A program made the translations under genes and the position numbers. The notes below the pieces were generated by a model. That model ran no database searches, was not told where the DNA came from, and saw nothing but the letters and a program-made list of their open reading frames with translations. From CBDIHH01 sp965279095 (lineage in GTDB: Bacteria > Pseudomonadota > Alphaproteobacteria > Caulobacterales > Caulobacteraceae), in NCBI GenBank assembly GCA_965279095.1, contig CBDIHH010000007.1, positions 868,001 through 932,000 on the forward strand: DNA of 64,000 nt. Reading direction: 5' to 3'. Below, piece after piece: positions 43,147-52,544 of this stretch; within the stretch, counting starts at the first letter, position 1, and each line of letters opens with the position of its first letter.

Positions 43147-43992
43147 CTAAGCCGCCTGTTGACGCCGGGCGCGCTCGCGCCCGACCACTTCACGCGCCAG
43201 TTTCAGATAGGCCTGGCTGCCCGCGCATTTCAGGTCATAGATCAGCACCGGCTTGCCGAAGGACGGCGCCTCCGACACCCGCACATTGCGCGGTATGACC
43301 GTCGCGTAGACCTTGTCACCGAAGTGGTCGCGGACGTCCTGGGCCACCTGGGCCGACAGGCTGTTGCGCTTGTCGTACATGGTCAGCACCACCCCCTGCA
43401 CCTCCAGGCGCGGATTGAGGCTGGCCTTGACCAGATCCACCGTGCGCAGCAGCTGGGTCAGGCCCTCCAGGGCGAAGAACTCGCACTGCAGCGGCACCAG
43501 AACCGCATCGGCCGCGGCCATGGCGTTGACCGTCAGCAGGTTGAGAGAGGGGGGGCAGTCGATCAGCACATAGTCGAACTTGGGGCCCGTCGGAGAGTCG
43601 CGAAGCACCTGCAAGGCCTCACGCAGGCGGAACGACCGTCCCACCGATGCGCCCAGTTCCAGCTCGATGCCGGACAGGTCCGCATGCGAGGCGGCCAGGC
43701 TGAGGCCGGGCAACTGGGTGTCGATCACCGCCTCGGACAAGGGCTTTTCCGCCATCAGCACATCATAGGTGGTGGTCCGGCGCTTCTGGCGCGGGACGCC
43801 GAGGCCGGTGGAGGCGTTGCCCTGGGGATCGAGATCGAGGATCAGCACCCGCTCGCCCACCGCCGCCAGGGCGGTGCCGAGGTTGATGGTGGTGGTGGTC
43901 TTGCCGACCCCGCCCTTCTGGTTGGCCACGGCCAGCACGCGCATGGCCTTTCCCGGGATGGCCGGTGCGTCTGGGTCAGACTTTGCGGACAC
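43147..43992 (-). CDS. parA: Chromosome-partitioning ATPase ParA
   Basis: A 281-residue ParA/MinD-type ATPase with deviant Walker A KGGVGKTTTT, DPQGNASTGLG (switch) and DYVLIDCPPSLNL. It drives segregation of ParB-bound origins. Start 43992 gives a 16-residue leader overlapping rsmG by 17 bases; MRVLAVANQKGG (43944) is the alternative. Order rsmG-parA-parB is conserved. Confidence 0.97.
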   Translation of the reverse strand: MSAKSDPDAPAIPGKAMRVLAVANQKGGVGKTTTTINLGTALAAVGERVLILDLDPQGNASTGLGVPRQKRRTTTYDVLMAEKPLSEAVIDTQLPGLSLAASHADLSGIELELGASVGRSFRLREALQVLRDSPTGPKFDYVLIDCPPSLNLLTVNAMAAADAVLVPLQCEFFALEGLTQLLRTVDLVKASLNPRLEVQGVVLTMYDKRNSLSAQVAQDVRDHFGDKVYATVIPRNVRVSEAPSFGKPVLIYDLKCAGSQAYLKLAREVVGRERARRQQAA

Positions 43993-44641
43993 GGGAGAGC
44001 CCCTTCACGGACACGATATGGCCTGCGCCATGGCTCAGGCTGGGCAACAGTTCAGCTTCAAACTTCCAACATTTAGTGGCTTCGGTCAACTCAGACGCTA
44101 CATCTTGTCCCTTTAGGAACAGGCCACGCGCGCCCTTCTTCAGGTAGGGCTCGGCAAAGCCGAGCAGCCGCGTCATCGGTGCGCAGGCCCGCGCCGTGAC
44201 GACGTCGACCTTCAAGGCCAGCGCCTCGGCCCTCGCGTTGTGCACCACGGCCGGGAGCGCCAGCTCGTCCACCACGGCCTGGAGGAACCGGCAGCGCTTG
44301 GTCAGACTCTCCACCAGATGCACCGCAACGCGGTCCTGGCCTTTGAGCAGGATGGCCAGCACCAGGCCCGGGAAACCGGCGCCGGCGCCCAGGTCCGCCC
44401 AGGTGCGCGCCTCGGGCTCGATACCGAGGAGTTGGGCGCTGTCATAGGCGTGCCGCGGCCAGAAGTCGGCCAGGGCCGAGGGCCCGACCAGGTTCATCCG
44501 GCCGTTCCAGTCCTCGAGCATCGCCAGGAAGGCCACAAGATCCGCCATGGCGCGCGGCGACGCGCCCACCGCCGCCGCGAAACTCGCGGCGTCGGTCACC
44601 CGCGGGGGATCAAGCCGCGCGGGGGCTGACGCGACGGACAT
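43976..44641 (-). CDS. rsmG: 16S rRNA m7G527 methyltransferase RsmG
   Basis: A 221-residue AdoMet-dependent rRNA methyltransferase: WNGRMNLVGPSAL, WADLGAGAGFPGLVLAI (AdoMet loop), VESLTKRCRFL and VVTARACAPM. It modifies G527 of 16S rRNA, where loss gives streptomycin resistance. Start MSVASAPARL at 44641 overlaps mnmG by 32 bases; the longer frame is the antisense-like extension over mnmG and is rejected. Confidence 0.95.
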   Translation of the reverse strand: MSVASAPARLDPPRVTDAASFAAAVGASPRAMADLVAFLAMLEDWNGRMNLVGPSALADFWPRHAYDSAQLLGIEPEARTWADLGAGAGFPGLVLAILLKGQDRVAVHLVESLTKRCRFLQAVVDELALPAVVHNARAEALALKVDVVTARACAPMTRLLGFAEPYLKKGARGLFLKGQDVASELTEATKCWKFEAELLPSLSHGAGHIVSVKGLSRVRKV

Positions 44642-46475
44642 GGGCCAGGAGGGCGGTAAGGGCGCCGGGGGTGACCCCCTCGATGCGGGCGGCCTGGCCC
44701 AGGGTGAGGGGGCGCACGGCGGCGAGTTTCTGGCGGGCCTCGTTGGAGAGGGCGCCGACGGTGGCGTAGTCCAGGTCCGCGGGCAGGGCCAGATCCTCGT
44801 CCCGGTGGAAGGCCGCCACATCCGCCGCCTGCCGATCGAGATAGCCGGCATAGGCCGCCTCAATCTCGATCTGTTCGCGGGCGTCGGGAGTCCAGCGATC
44901 GATCTGCGGCCAGACGGAGGCCAGGACGTCCAGATCGATGTCGGGATAGGCGAGCAGCTGGATCACGTCGCGGCGCTGGCCGTCGGCGCCGACCTTCAGC
45001 CCGTGCCGGCCGGCCTCGCCGGGCGTCAGGGTCAGGGTCCGCGCCTCACCGCGCGCGGCCTCCAGCCCCGTGGCCTTGGCCTGCCATGCGGCGCTGCGGC
45101 GGGCGCCCACGACGCCAAGGGCCTCGCCGCGGCCCGTCAGGCGCTGGTCAGCGTTGTCGGCCCGCAGGGTCAGGCGGAACTCGGCGCGGCTGGTGAACAT
45201 GCGGTAGGGCTCGGTCACGCCGCGCGTGACCAGGTCGTCGATCATTACCCCGATATAGGCCTCGTCACGGGCGAAGGTCACCGCCTCGGCCCCGCCGGCG
45301 GCGCGGGCGGCGTTCAGCCCCGCCACCAGCCCCTGGGCCGCGGCCTCTTCATAGCCGGTGGTGCCGTTGATCTGGCCGGCGAGATACAGGCCCGGCAGGC
45401 GCTTGGCCTCCAGGCTGGGCAGCAGTTCGCGCGGGTCGACATAGTCGTATTCGATGGCGTAGCCGAACCGGCGTATCCGCACCTGTTCCAGTCCGACGAT
45501 GGTGCGCAGGAACAGGGTCTGGGTCTCTTCCGACACCGAGGTCGAGACCCCGTTGGGGTAGACGGTGTCGTCGTCCAGCCCCTCCGGCTCGAGGAAGATC
45601 TGGTGACTGGTCTTGTCGGCGAAGCGGACCACCTTGTCCTCGATGGACGGGCAGTAGCGGGGGCCGATGCCGGTGGCCCGCCCCCCATAGACGGCGGATT
45701 CGCCCAGGCGCTCGGCGATGATCTGGTGCGTGCGGGCATTGGTGTAGGTCACCCCGCACGCGATCTGCGGCGTATCGATGGAGGGAGTCAGGAAGGAGAA
45801 GGGCACGGGGGGATCATCCCCCGCCTGCATCTCCAGCCGGTCCCAGGCGATGGTCGAGCCATCGAGCCGGGCAGGGGTGCCCGTCTTCAGCCGGCCCATG
45901 GCGAAGCCCATCCCGTACAGCCGGTCGGCGAGGCCGATGGCCGGCGCCTCGCCCACCCGCCCGGCGGGGGTGCGGGTCTCGCCCAGGTGAATGACGCCCT
46001 TGAGGAAGGTGCCAGTGGTCAGCACCACCGCCCCGGCGGGATAGACCGTTCCGCTAGCGCCCACGGCGCCGGTGACGCGGCCGGCGGCTTCGGTCAGATC
46101 CTCGACGGCGTCGGCGATGACGGTGAGGTTGGGATAGGCCAGCAGTTCGGCCTGCATAGCCTGGCGGTAGAGCTTGCGGTCTATCTGGGCCCTGGGCCCG
46201 CGCACCGCCGGCCCCTTGGAGCGGTTGAGCAGGCGGAACTGGATGCCGGCCTTGTCGGCGAGGCGGCCCATCAGGCCATCGAGGGCGTCGATCTCGCGCA
46301 CCAGATGGCCCTTGCCCAGGCCGCCGATGGCCGGGTTGCACGACATCTCGCCGAGGGTGTTCACCCGGTGGGTCAGCAGAAGGGTGCGGGCGCCGAGACG
46401 CGCCGAAGCCGCCGCCGCCTCGCAGCCGGCGTGGCCACCGCCGATCACAATCACGTCCCAGGATGTCTGCGTCAT
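44610..46475 (-). CDS. mnmG: tRNA uridine-5-carboxymethylaminomethyl modification enzyme MnmG
   Basis: A 621-residue FAD protein. VIGGGHAGCEAA binds FAD; SCNPAIGGLGKGHL and YCPSIEDKV are family signatures; a helical C-terminal domain interacts with MnmE. With MnmE it modifies wobble U34. Start 46475. The 137-base gap upstream contains two parS sites. Confidence 0.97.
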   Translation of the reverse strand: MTQTSWDVIVIGGGHAGCEAAAASARLGARTLLLTHRVNTLGEMSCNPAIGGLGKGHLVREIDALDGLMGRLADKAGIQFRLLNRSKGPAVRGPRAQIDRKLYRQAMQAELLAYPNLTVIADAVEDLTEAAGRVTGAVGASGTVYPAGAVVLTTGTFLKGVIHLGETRTPAGRVGEAPAIGLADRLYGMGFAMGRLKTGTPARLDGSTIAWDRLEMQAGDDPPVPFSFLTPSIDTPQIACGVTYTNARTHQIIAERLGESAVYGGRATGIGPRYCPSIEDKVVRFADKTSHQIFLEPEGLDDDTVYPNGVSTSVSEETQTLFLRTIVGLEQVRIRRFGYAIEYDYVDPRELLPSLEAKRLPGLYLAGQINGTTGYEEAAAQGLVAGLNAARAAGGAEAVTFARDEAYIGVMIDDLVTRGVTEPYRMFTSRAEFRLTLRADNADQRLTGRGEALGVVGARRSAAWQAKATGLEAARGEARTLTLTPGEAGRHGLKVGADGQRRDVIQLLAYPDIDLDVLASVWPQIDRWTPDAREQIEIEAAYAGYLDRQAADVAAFHRDEDLALPADLDYATVGALSNEARQKLAAVRPLTLGQAARIEGVTPGALTALLAHVRRVSPRAA

Positions 46476-46558
46476 GCCGCCAACCGAAACGCCCCCGACG
46501 GGCGGGGGCGATGGCGATCTATACCGCGCCGGGCCCGGCGCGTCGACTCGCGGGCCTG

Positions 46559-46574
46559 TGTTTCACGTGGAACA
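46559..46574. promoter_or_regulatory. parS site 1 (one mismatch)
   Basis: TGTTTCACGTGGAACA differs by one base (position 12, A to G) from the palindromic parS consensus. Lies in the mnmE-mnmG gap, 23 bases from the perfect site. ParB should load here, more weakly. Confidence 0.9.
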
Positions 46575-46596
46575 ACGGCCACGATCTGGGGACCGG

Positions 46597-46612
46597 TGTT
46601 TCACGTGAAACA
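46597..46612. promoter_or_regulatory. parS site 2 (perfect palindrome)
   Basis: TGTTTCACGTGAAACA, a perfect 16-base match to the conserved parS. It directly abuts the mnmE stop codon at 46613. About 10 kb from the putative origin and 2.6-4.4 kb from parAB. Confidence 0.97.
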
Positions 46613-47941
46613 TCACTTGCCGATACAGAAACTCGAGAAGACCACGTCCAACACCTGCTCGGCGTCCACCCGGCCCGTGATCTCCGCCAAGGCCCGCGCG
46701 GAGAGGCGCAGGTCCTCGGCGGCGAGCTCCGGGTCGGCCGCCCCCTGCGCCCGGCGCAGGTGGACGAGCGCGGATTCCAGGCGCAGGCGATGGCGCAGTT
46801 GCGTGGCGGCGGGAAACTCGCCGCCGCCCAGGCGGGCCCTCAGGACATCGCGCAGCTCCGTACGCAGGCGCTCCAGACCGGCCGCGCTGACGCTGTCGGC
46901 CTCGACGACCTGAGCGACCCGGGCCACGACCTGCGCCCGCGCAGCGCCGGCCGGCAGGTCCGACTTGGTGAGGACCGCGAGGTCGCCGGGCCCGAGGAGT
47001 TCGGCGCCGTCGGCCGGCGCAACGGCCAAAGACCCGTCCACCACCCATAGCCGCAGATCGGCGCCGGCGGCCCAGGCCCGGGCGCGCCGCACGCCCTCCA
47101 CCTCGATATCGTCCTCGCTGTCCCTCAGCCCGGCGGTGTCGGCGATCACCACCCGGAAACCCTCGAGGGTCAGGCTGGCCTCAATGACGTCGCGGGTGGT
47201 GCCGGGGGTGGGCGTGACGATGGCCATGTCCCGACCGGCCAGCCGGTTGAGCAGGCTCGACTTGCCGGCGTTGGGCGCCCCGACCAGGGCGATGCGGAAA
47301 CCGTCGCGGATCCGCTCGCCGCGGGCCCCGTCCGCCAGGGCGGCTTCCAGGGACGCGGCCAGCACGGCCAGGCGCGGGCCCACCTGGGCGGCGAGGGTGG
47401 CCGGCAGGTCCTCGTCGGGAAAGTCCACCGCCGCCTCCAGATAGGCGAGGGCCTCCACCAGCTGGCCGCGCCAGGCGGCGTAACGGCCCGACAGGGCGCC
47501 GCCCAGCTGCCGCAGGGCCTGCTCGCGCTGGGCCGTCGTCTCGGCGTCCACCAGATCGGCCACCGCCTCAGCCTGGGTCAGGTCGAGCTTGCCGTTCTCG
47601 AAGGCCCGCCGGGTGAACTCGCCAGGCTCGGCCAGCCGCAGACCCAGGCTCGCCAGGGCGCCAGTGACAGCTTCGACCACGGCCAGGCCCCCGTGCACCT
47701 GCAGCTCGGCGCTGTCCTCGCCGGTGTAGCTACCCGGGCCCGGCATCCACAGCACCAGGGCGTCATCCAGCGCGCCGCCGCCGTCCGGATCCCAGAGGCG
47801 TCGCAGGGTCGCCCGGCGCGGGGCGGGGAGGGGGCCCGACAGGCGCTCGAGAGCCTGGGCGGACGCGGGACCCGACAGGCGCACCACCGCCACCGCGCCT
47901 CGGCCGGGGGCGGTGGCCGGCGCGAAGATGGTGTCCGTCAT
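46613..47941 (-). CDS. mnmE: tRNA modification GTPase MnmE
   Basis: A 442-residue GTPase. N-terminal THF-binding domain (DTIFAPATAPGRGAVAVVRLSG), a helical middle, G domain GAPNAGKSSLLNRL with DTAGLRD and TKSD, and the C-terminal CIGK that binds or activates the modified C1 group. Partner of MnmG. Start overlaps the DUF6489 stop by 4 bases. Confidence 0.97.
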   Translation of the reverse strand: MTDTIFAPATAPGRGAVAVVRLSGPASAQALERLSGPLPAPRRATLRRLWDPDGGGALDDALVLWMPGPGSYTGEDSAELQVHGGLAVVEAVTGALASLGLRLAEPGEFTRRAFENGKLDLTQAEAVADLVDAETTAQREQALRQLGGALSGRYAAWRGQLVEALAYLEAAVDFPDEDLPATLAAQVGPRLAVLAASLEAALADGARGERIRDGFRIALVGAPNAGKSSLLNRLAGRDMAIVTPTPGTTRDVIEASLTLEGFRVVIADTAGLRDSEDDIEVEGVRRARAWAAGADLRLWVVDGSLAVAPADGAELLGPGDLAVLTKSDLPAGAARAQVVARVAQVVEADSVSAAGLERLRTELRDVLRARLGGGEFPAATQLRHRLRLESALVHLRRAQGAADPELAAEDLRLSARALAEITGRVDAEQVLDVVFSSFCIGK

Positions 47942-48183
47942 CCGCCCGAGGACGACCCGCGCGCGGTGGCCGCCTGCATCAGCCGCATGAACTGCTCCTG
48001 GGCCTGGCCGCCGAAGGACATCCAGCTCTTCATCAGTTCCTCGGGCTGCAGCCGGGCGATGTTGGCGTCCATGCGCGCCTGCATCTCATTGAGCAGGTGC
48101 TCATTGAGCCCTGTGACGTCCGGCAGGCCCATGAAGGCGCGGGCCTCGGCGGGAGTCGTGTCGATCTCTATGGTGACTTTCAT
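47938..48183 (-). CDS. DUF6489 small protein
   Basis: An 81-residue cytoplasmic protein: MKVTIEIDTTPAEARAFMGLPDV, then a helical LLNEMQARMDANIARLQPEELMKSW and a Ser/Gly tail. A conserved alphaproteobacterial family with unknown function. First gene of the mnmE-mnmG-rsmG-parA-parB run by 4-base overlap. Confidence 0.82.
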   Translation of the reverse strand: MKVTIEIDTTPAEARAFMGLPDVTGLNEHLLNEMQARMDANIARLQPEELMKSWMSFGGQAQEQFMRLMQAATARGSSSGG

Positions 48184-48226
48184 GACCGCACGCTACTAGG
48201 CTCCGGCAGCCAATGGGAGAGCCCTT

Positions 48227-48919
48227 ATGAAAACCGAACGCGTGACCATCTCAACCCCCGACGGCGATTTCGCCGCCTATGTGGCCCGCCCGGACGGCGA
48301 CGGCCCGGCGCCCGCGATCGTGGTCCTGCAGGAGATCTTCGGCATCAACGCCACCATGCGCGACGTGTCCGAAGGCCTCGCCGCCCAGGGCTATGTGGCC
48401 ATCTGCCCCGATCTGTTCTGGCGCATCGAGCCCGGCATCGACATCACCGACAAGCAGATGGAGCGCGCCTTCGAACTGTTCGGCAAGTTCGACGTGGCCA
48501 AGGGCATGGGCGATATCCAGGCGACCATCGACTTCATCCGTAAGGATCCGCAGTGCACGGGCAAGGTCGGCGCCGTCGGCTTCTGCCTCGGGGGCCTGCT
48601 GGCCTACCTCACGGCCCTGCGCACCGACGTCGACGCCGCGGTGGGCTATTACGGCGTGGGCATCGAGAAGCAACTGGCGGACGCCGGGTCCCTCAAGACC
48701 CCCCTGATGCTGCACATCGCCGAGGAAGACGGCTTCGTGCCCAAGGCCGCCCAGGCCGAGGTCAAGGCGGCGCTCGGCCCGCTGCCGAATGTCGAGATCC
48801 ACAGCTACCCCGGCCGCGACCACGCCTTCACCCGCAAGGGCGGCGACCACTACCATGAGGCCGATACAGTCACGGCGCGCGGCCGCACCCTGGCCTTCTT
48901 CAAGACCCACCTGGCCTGA
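48227..48919 (+). CDS. Dienelactone hydrolase family protein
   Basis: A 230-residue alpha/beta hydrolase. Cys nucleophile in VGFCLGGLLAY (Cys120), Asp in EEDGFVP and His in GRDHAF form the dienelactone hydrolase triad. The family hydrolyses dienelactones or related esters; physiological substrate unknown. It begins a two-gene rightward unit with qor, filling the site where rearranged blocks meet. Confidence 0.92.
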   Translation: MKTERVTISTPDGDFAAYVARPDGDGPAPAIVVLQEIFGINATMRDVSEGLAAQGYVAICPDLFWRIEPGIDITDKQMERAFELFGKFDVAKGMGDIQATIDFIRKDPQCTGKVGAVGFCLGGLLAYLTALRTDVDAAVGYYGVGIEKQLADAGSLKTPLMLHIAEEDGFVPKAAQAEVKAALGPLPNVEIHSYPGRDHAFTRKGGDHYHEADTVTARGRTLAFFKTHLA

Positions 48920-48921
48920 TC

Positions 48922-49893
48922 ATGCTCGCCATCCAGTTCGACCGCACCGGCGGCCCCGAGGTCCTCCAGGTCGTCGACCGGCCCACGCCCGAGCCGGGCG
49001 AGGGCCAGGTCCTCGTCCGCCACCAGGCGATCGGGCTGAACTTCATCGACACCTACCACCGCGGCGGCCTCTATCCGATCACCCTGCCGTCCGGCCTGGG
49101 CGGGGAGGCCGCCGGAACCGTCGAGGCGATCGGCGCAGGGGTCACCCGGTTCAAGACCGGCGACCGGGTGGCCTACGCCCTGGCCCCCGCCGGGGCCTAC
49201 GCCGAGGCCCATTGCGTGGACGCCCGCCGCGTGGTGGCCCTCCCGGAGGCCATCTCCTGTGAGGTCGCCGCCGCCGGACTGCTGAAGGGCATGACGGCCG
49301 AGTTCCTGCTCCACCGCACCTATCGGGTGCAGGCGGGGGACGCGATCCTGGTGCATGCCGCGGCCGGCGGGGTGGGCAGCATCCTGACCCAATGGGCCAA
49401 GCACCTGGGCGCCCTGGTCATCGGCACGGCAGGCTCGGAGGCCAAGGCGCGGAAGGCCCTCCAGAACGGCTGCGACCACGTCATCCTCTACGGCCAGGAG
49501 GATGTCCCCGGGCGGGTGAGGGCGATCACCGGCGGCGCGGGTGTGCGGGTGGCCTATGATTCCGTGGGCGCCGCGACCCTAGCGGGATCCCAGGCCAGCC
49601 TTGGCCGCCGCGGCCTGCTGGTGAGCTTCGGCAACGCCTCGGGCCCGCCCCCCGCCGTCGATCCCCTGGCCCTGATGCGGGGCGGCTCGCTGTTCCTCAC
49701 CCGGCCGACATTGGGTGACTACATCGCCTCCACCGAAGAGCTCGACGCCTCGGCCCAGGCCCTGTTCGCCGTGATCGCCTCGGGGGATGTCCGGATCGAG
49801 ATCGGCCAGACCTGGCCCCTGCGCGAGGTCGCCGACGCCCACCGGGCGCTGGAGGGCCGGCGGACCACCGGCTCCACGGTGCTGATCCCCTGA
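48922..49893 (+). CDS. NADPH:quinone oxidoreductase (zeta-crystallin type)
   Basis: A 323-residue MDR-superfamily oxidoreductase without catalytic zinc. NFIDTYHRGGLYP, HAAAGGVGSILTQWAK (NADPH loop) and VAYDSVGAATLAGS are typical of Qor. It starts 2 bases after the hydrolase stop; together they may detoxify reactive carbonyls or quinones, but the pathway is unknown. Confidence 0.92.
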   Translation: MLAIQFDRTGGPEVLQVVDRPTPEPGEGQVLVRHQAIGLNFIDTYHRGGLYPITLPSGLGGEAAGTVEAIGAGVTRFKTGDRVAYALAPAGAYAEAHCVDARRVVALPEAISCEVAAAGLLKGMTAEFLLHRTYRVQAGDAILVHAAAGGVGSILTQWAKHLGALVIGTAGSEAKARKALQNGCDHVILYGQEDVPGRVRAITGGAGVRVAYDSVGAATLAGSQASLGRRGLLVSFGNASGPPPAVDPLALMRGGSLFLTRPTLGDYIASTEELDASAQALFAVIASGDVRIEIGQTWPLREVADAHRALEGRRTTGSTVLIP

Positions 49894-49903
49894 CCGGGCC
49901 GGG

Positions 49904-50446
49904 CTAGCTCTTGCGCTTGAGCGCCACATAGAGGGCGCCCGCCCCGCCATGGTGACGGTGCGCCTCGGAGATTCCCGCCACGGCGTGGCGCACGCCGGGC
50001 TCCGACAGCCACTCCGGCGCGCGCCGGCGCAGGATGCCATCGCCCAGGGACCCCTTGCCGGTGATCACCAGCACGGCGCGATAGCCGTCGGCCTGGGCGC
50101 GCAGCACGAACGCCTGCAGGGCGGCGCGGGCCGCGTCCTGCCCCAGGCCGTGCAGATCAAGCCGGGCGTCCAGGTCGTTGCCGAGCCGGGCGATCCGGCG
50201 CTGGCGGTTGGGTTCGATTCCGGCCGGAGCCGGCGGCGGCGCGCGCCGCTTGGCGGGAACAGCCTGGGGGGCGGGCAGGGGAGGGGCAGGCTTGCCGGCG
50301 AAGACCGGCGGCGGCTTGGCCACTGGCGCCGCCTGTGCGGTCGGAGGGGCGGCCGGGGGCAGGGCGGCGCGGCCCCGTCCCGGACGAACGGTGGCCGTGA
50401 TCACGCCCCACAGGCGCGCCTCGTCGGGCCACAGGGGCCGCCTCAC
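49904..50446 (-). CDS. Smr-domain protein
   Basis: A 180-residue protein with a Pro/Ala-rich N-terminal half (to about 85) and a C-terminal Smr domain: LDLHGLGQDAARAALQAF and VITGKGSLGDGILRRR. Smr domains nick nucleic acid or act in ribosome collision/mismatch functions. Coupled to mltA by a 4-base overlap. Confidence 0.92.
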   Translation of the reverse strand: MRRPLWPDEARLWGVITATVRPGRGRAALPPAAPPTAQAAPVAKPPPVFAGKPAPPLPAPQAVPAKRRAPPPAPAGIEPNRQRRIARLGNDLDARLDLHGLGQDAARAALQAFVLRAQADGYRAVLVITGKGSLGDGILRRRAPEWLSEPGVRHAVAGISEAHRHHGGAGALYVALKRKS

Positions 50447-51762
50447 GGAATCGGCGCCATCACGCCGAAGGGCATGGGCCGTCCATGGGCCGTGGCCGCG
50501 ACCAGTTCGCCCACCGGGGCCAGCCGGTACATCTTCAGCTGGTGCTTGACCCGCCCCGCCTCGGCCCCGGCGGCGTCGCCCGTGCCCATATACAGATCCG
50601 CCCGCACCTGCCCCTTGATGGCCCCGCCGGTGTCCAGGGCCATGGCCAGGCGCCGGTAGACCGGATAGGCGCCGGACAGGCTGGGGGCGGCGCCGTCGAT
50701 CCAGAACAGCGAGCCGTAACGGTGCTGCGAGGAGTCCACGGCGATGGCCCGGCCCGCCGGCAGGGGGATCCCGGCGGCCCCGGCCGGCTCCTGGCCGTCA
50801 TAGGGTTGCAGGGAGAAGAAGACATAGGAGGGGTTGATCCCCATCACCGCGTCGGCCTTGGGCCCGCGGTTGTCGGCCAGCCAGTCGTGGATCCGGTCGC
50901 CGGAGGTGTTGTTGTCGGCCAGCAGGCCGCGATCGCGCATGGTGGTGGCGATGCCGACAAAGGGCTTGCCGTTACCGATGGCGTAGGCCGCCTTCATCTG
51001 CCGCCCGTCGGGGAAGGTCAGCACCCCGGACCCCTGGATCTGCAGGAAGAACAGGTCCTCGGGCTTCATCCAGGCCAGGACCGTCTGCGGCGGACTGGCG
51101 ATCACCCCGTTGCGATCGGCATAGGGCTCGAAGCGCCCCGCCCTGACCCGGCCGGTGATGCGGGTCCCGCGCGGCGGGGGGTTCCAGCGCGACAGGTCGA
51201 GGGTCACCCCCCGGGGCGCGGTGAAGGGATCGAGCGGGGGCACGGCGGCCACGGTGAAATCCACCGGAACCGGGTCCGAGGCCGTCGAGCCGGTCGCGCC
51301 GCGCACCTTGGTGAGATCCAGCACGATCAGGTCTGTGGGGCGCGCCCGCACCGCCTCGGTATAGGGCCACTGCCGCGAATCCCGCGCCTCGTAGCGCGGC
51401 GCGAAATAGGCGGTCAGCAGACCGGTGGGTCCCACCGGGACCGGCCGGAAATTGGCCTCGAGAAAGGCGCGCGAGACCATCTCGTCCTGGCTGCCCAGAT
51501 CCTGGGCATGCGCGCAGACGTCGCGGATATTGGGATCCTTCGACACCCCGCAGGTGGCGCGGAAGGCGTCGAGGCCGGCGGCGTGATCCTCCTGGTTCCA
51601 GCCGGGCAGGTCGGAGAAGCGCAGGGGCTTGACCACCGGCGGCGGCTGCGCCGGCGGCTCGGTCAGCCCCGGGAACTCGTCGAGCTTGCCGTTGCCCGAG
51701 GAGGCGCAGGCCTGCAGCAGCATCGCCGCGCCGGGCGCCAGGAGAAGCCGGACCCGGCGCAT
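50443..51762 (-). CDS. mltA: Membrane-bound lytic murein transglycosylase A
   Basis: A 439-residue lipoprotein: MRRVRLLLAPGAAMLLQAC lipobox. LTAYFAPRYEARD and LFFLQIQGSGVL belong to MltA, with the C-terminal 3D domain (AVDSSQHRYGSLFWIDG, ALDTGGAIKGQVRADLYMG) carrying the catalytic Asp. It cleaves glycan strands with 1,6-anhydro product. Start 51762 begins the lipoprotein signal. Confidence 0.93.
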   Translation of the reverse strand: MRRVRLLLAPGAAMLLQACASSGNGKLDEFPGLTEPPAQPPPVVKPLRFSDLPGWNQEDHAAGLDAFRATCGVSKDPNIRDVCAHAQDLGSQDEMVSRAFLEANFRPVPVGPTGLLTAYFAPRYEARDSRQWPYTEAVRARPTDLIVLDLTKVRGATGSTASDPVPVDFTVAAVPPLDPFTAPRGVTLDLSRWNPPPRGTRITGRVRAGRFEPYADRNGVIASPPQTVLAWMKPEDLFFLQIQGSGVLTFPDGRQMKAAYAIGNGKPFVGIATTMRDRGLLADNNTSGDRIHDWLADNRGPKADAVMGINPSYVFFSLQPYDGQEPAGAAGIPLPAGRAIAVDSSQHRYGSLFWIDGAAPSLSGAYPVYRRLAMALDTGGAIKGQVRADLYMGTGDAAGAEAGRVKHQLKMYRLAPVGELVAATAHGRPMPFGVMAPIP

Positions 51763-51767
51763 GGGAC

Positions 51768-52370
51768 TCAGGCCTCGGCCGCGTCGACCCGGGCCAGGGT
51801 CCAGTTGGGATCCCGGCTCGTCAGGTTGCGCTCGAAGGTCCACAGCTCGGCGGTGCGGCGGTCGTCCACGGCCTCGCCCTCGGGGCCCTTGGACCGGCTG
51901 CGGAACTCGGCCAGGAAGCGGACCTTGGCGCGGGCCACGTCGCCTTCGACGTCGGCGCTCTCCAGGTCCGCGCGGGGGGCGTGCAGGAATTCCACCTGCT
52001 CGGTGCGCCCTTCCGCCTCCCGGGCGGCGATCGCGGTCTCGAAGGCGGCCATCACATCGGGCGCCAGCAACCCTTGCAGTGTAGCGCGATCGCCGGCGGC
52101 GAAGGCCCGCACGATCATCTCATAGGCGCTGCGAGCCCCGTCGACGAAATGGCCGGGGTCGAAGGACGGCTCGCGGGCCTTCAGGGCCGCCAGTCCGCCG
52201 AAGGACACGCCGTCGCCGGCCTCCAGGGCGGGGGGCGCCTCGATGGCGTGGGCGGCGACGCCGTCGGCGTCCTCCGGCTGGCGGCCGACCCGTCGGCCAA
52301 GCACCGCGTAGAGCTGGTAGAGCACCACCGCGGCCAGGACAGCAAAGATAAGAAGTTGGAGCAGTTGCAA
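51768..52370 (-). CDS. Tim44-like domain protein
   Basis: A 200-residue protein with an N-terminal membrane helix (LLQLLIFAVLAAVVLYQLYAVLG) and a Tim44-like domain (FVDGARSAYEMIVRAFAAGD, GLLAPDVMAAFE, ELWTFERNLTSRDPNWTL). In alphaproteobacteria such proteins (TimA type) are inner-membrane, ancestral to mitochondrial Tim44. Divergent from secB across 174 bases. Confidence 0.9.
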   Translation of the reverse strand: MQLLQLLIFAVLAAVVLYQLYAVLGRRVGRQPEDADGVAAHAIEAPPALEAGDGVSFGGLAALKAREPSFDPGHFVDGARSAYEMIVRAFAAGDRATLQGLLAPDVMAAFETAIAAREAEGRTEQVEFLHAPRADLESADVEGDVARAKVRFLAEFRSRSKGPEGEAVDDRRTAELWTFERNLTSRDPNWTLARVDAAEA

Positions 52371-52544
52371 GGTCAGGACCGTCTGGCTGGAGAATCCCCC
52401 CGCCTATATAGGGCGGGGCCATGGCCGTCGTCAGGTGTGGCGGGCTCGGCGCGTTGCGCCGCGGAGGCGCCCGTGTTAGCAGCCCGGCTTCATATCATCA
52501 AAGGGCGGACGCAGGGTTAACGTCGCCCCCGGACCCATGCACCG

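Noticed and set aside
44547..46913. 788-residue open frame antisense to mnmG
   Set aside because: Shadow; it also runs across both parS sites, which are non-coding.
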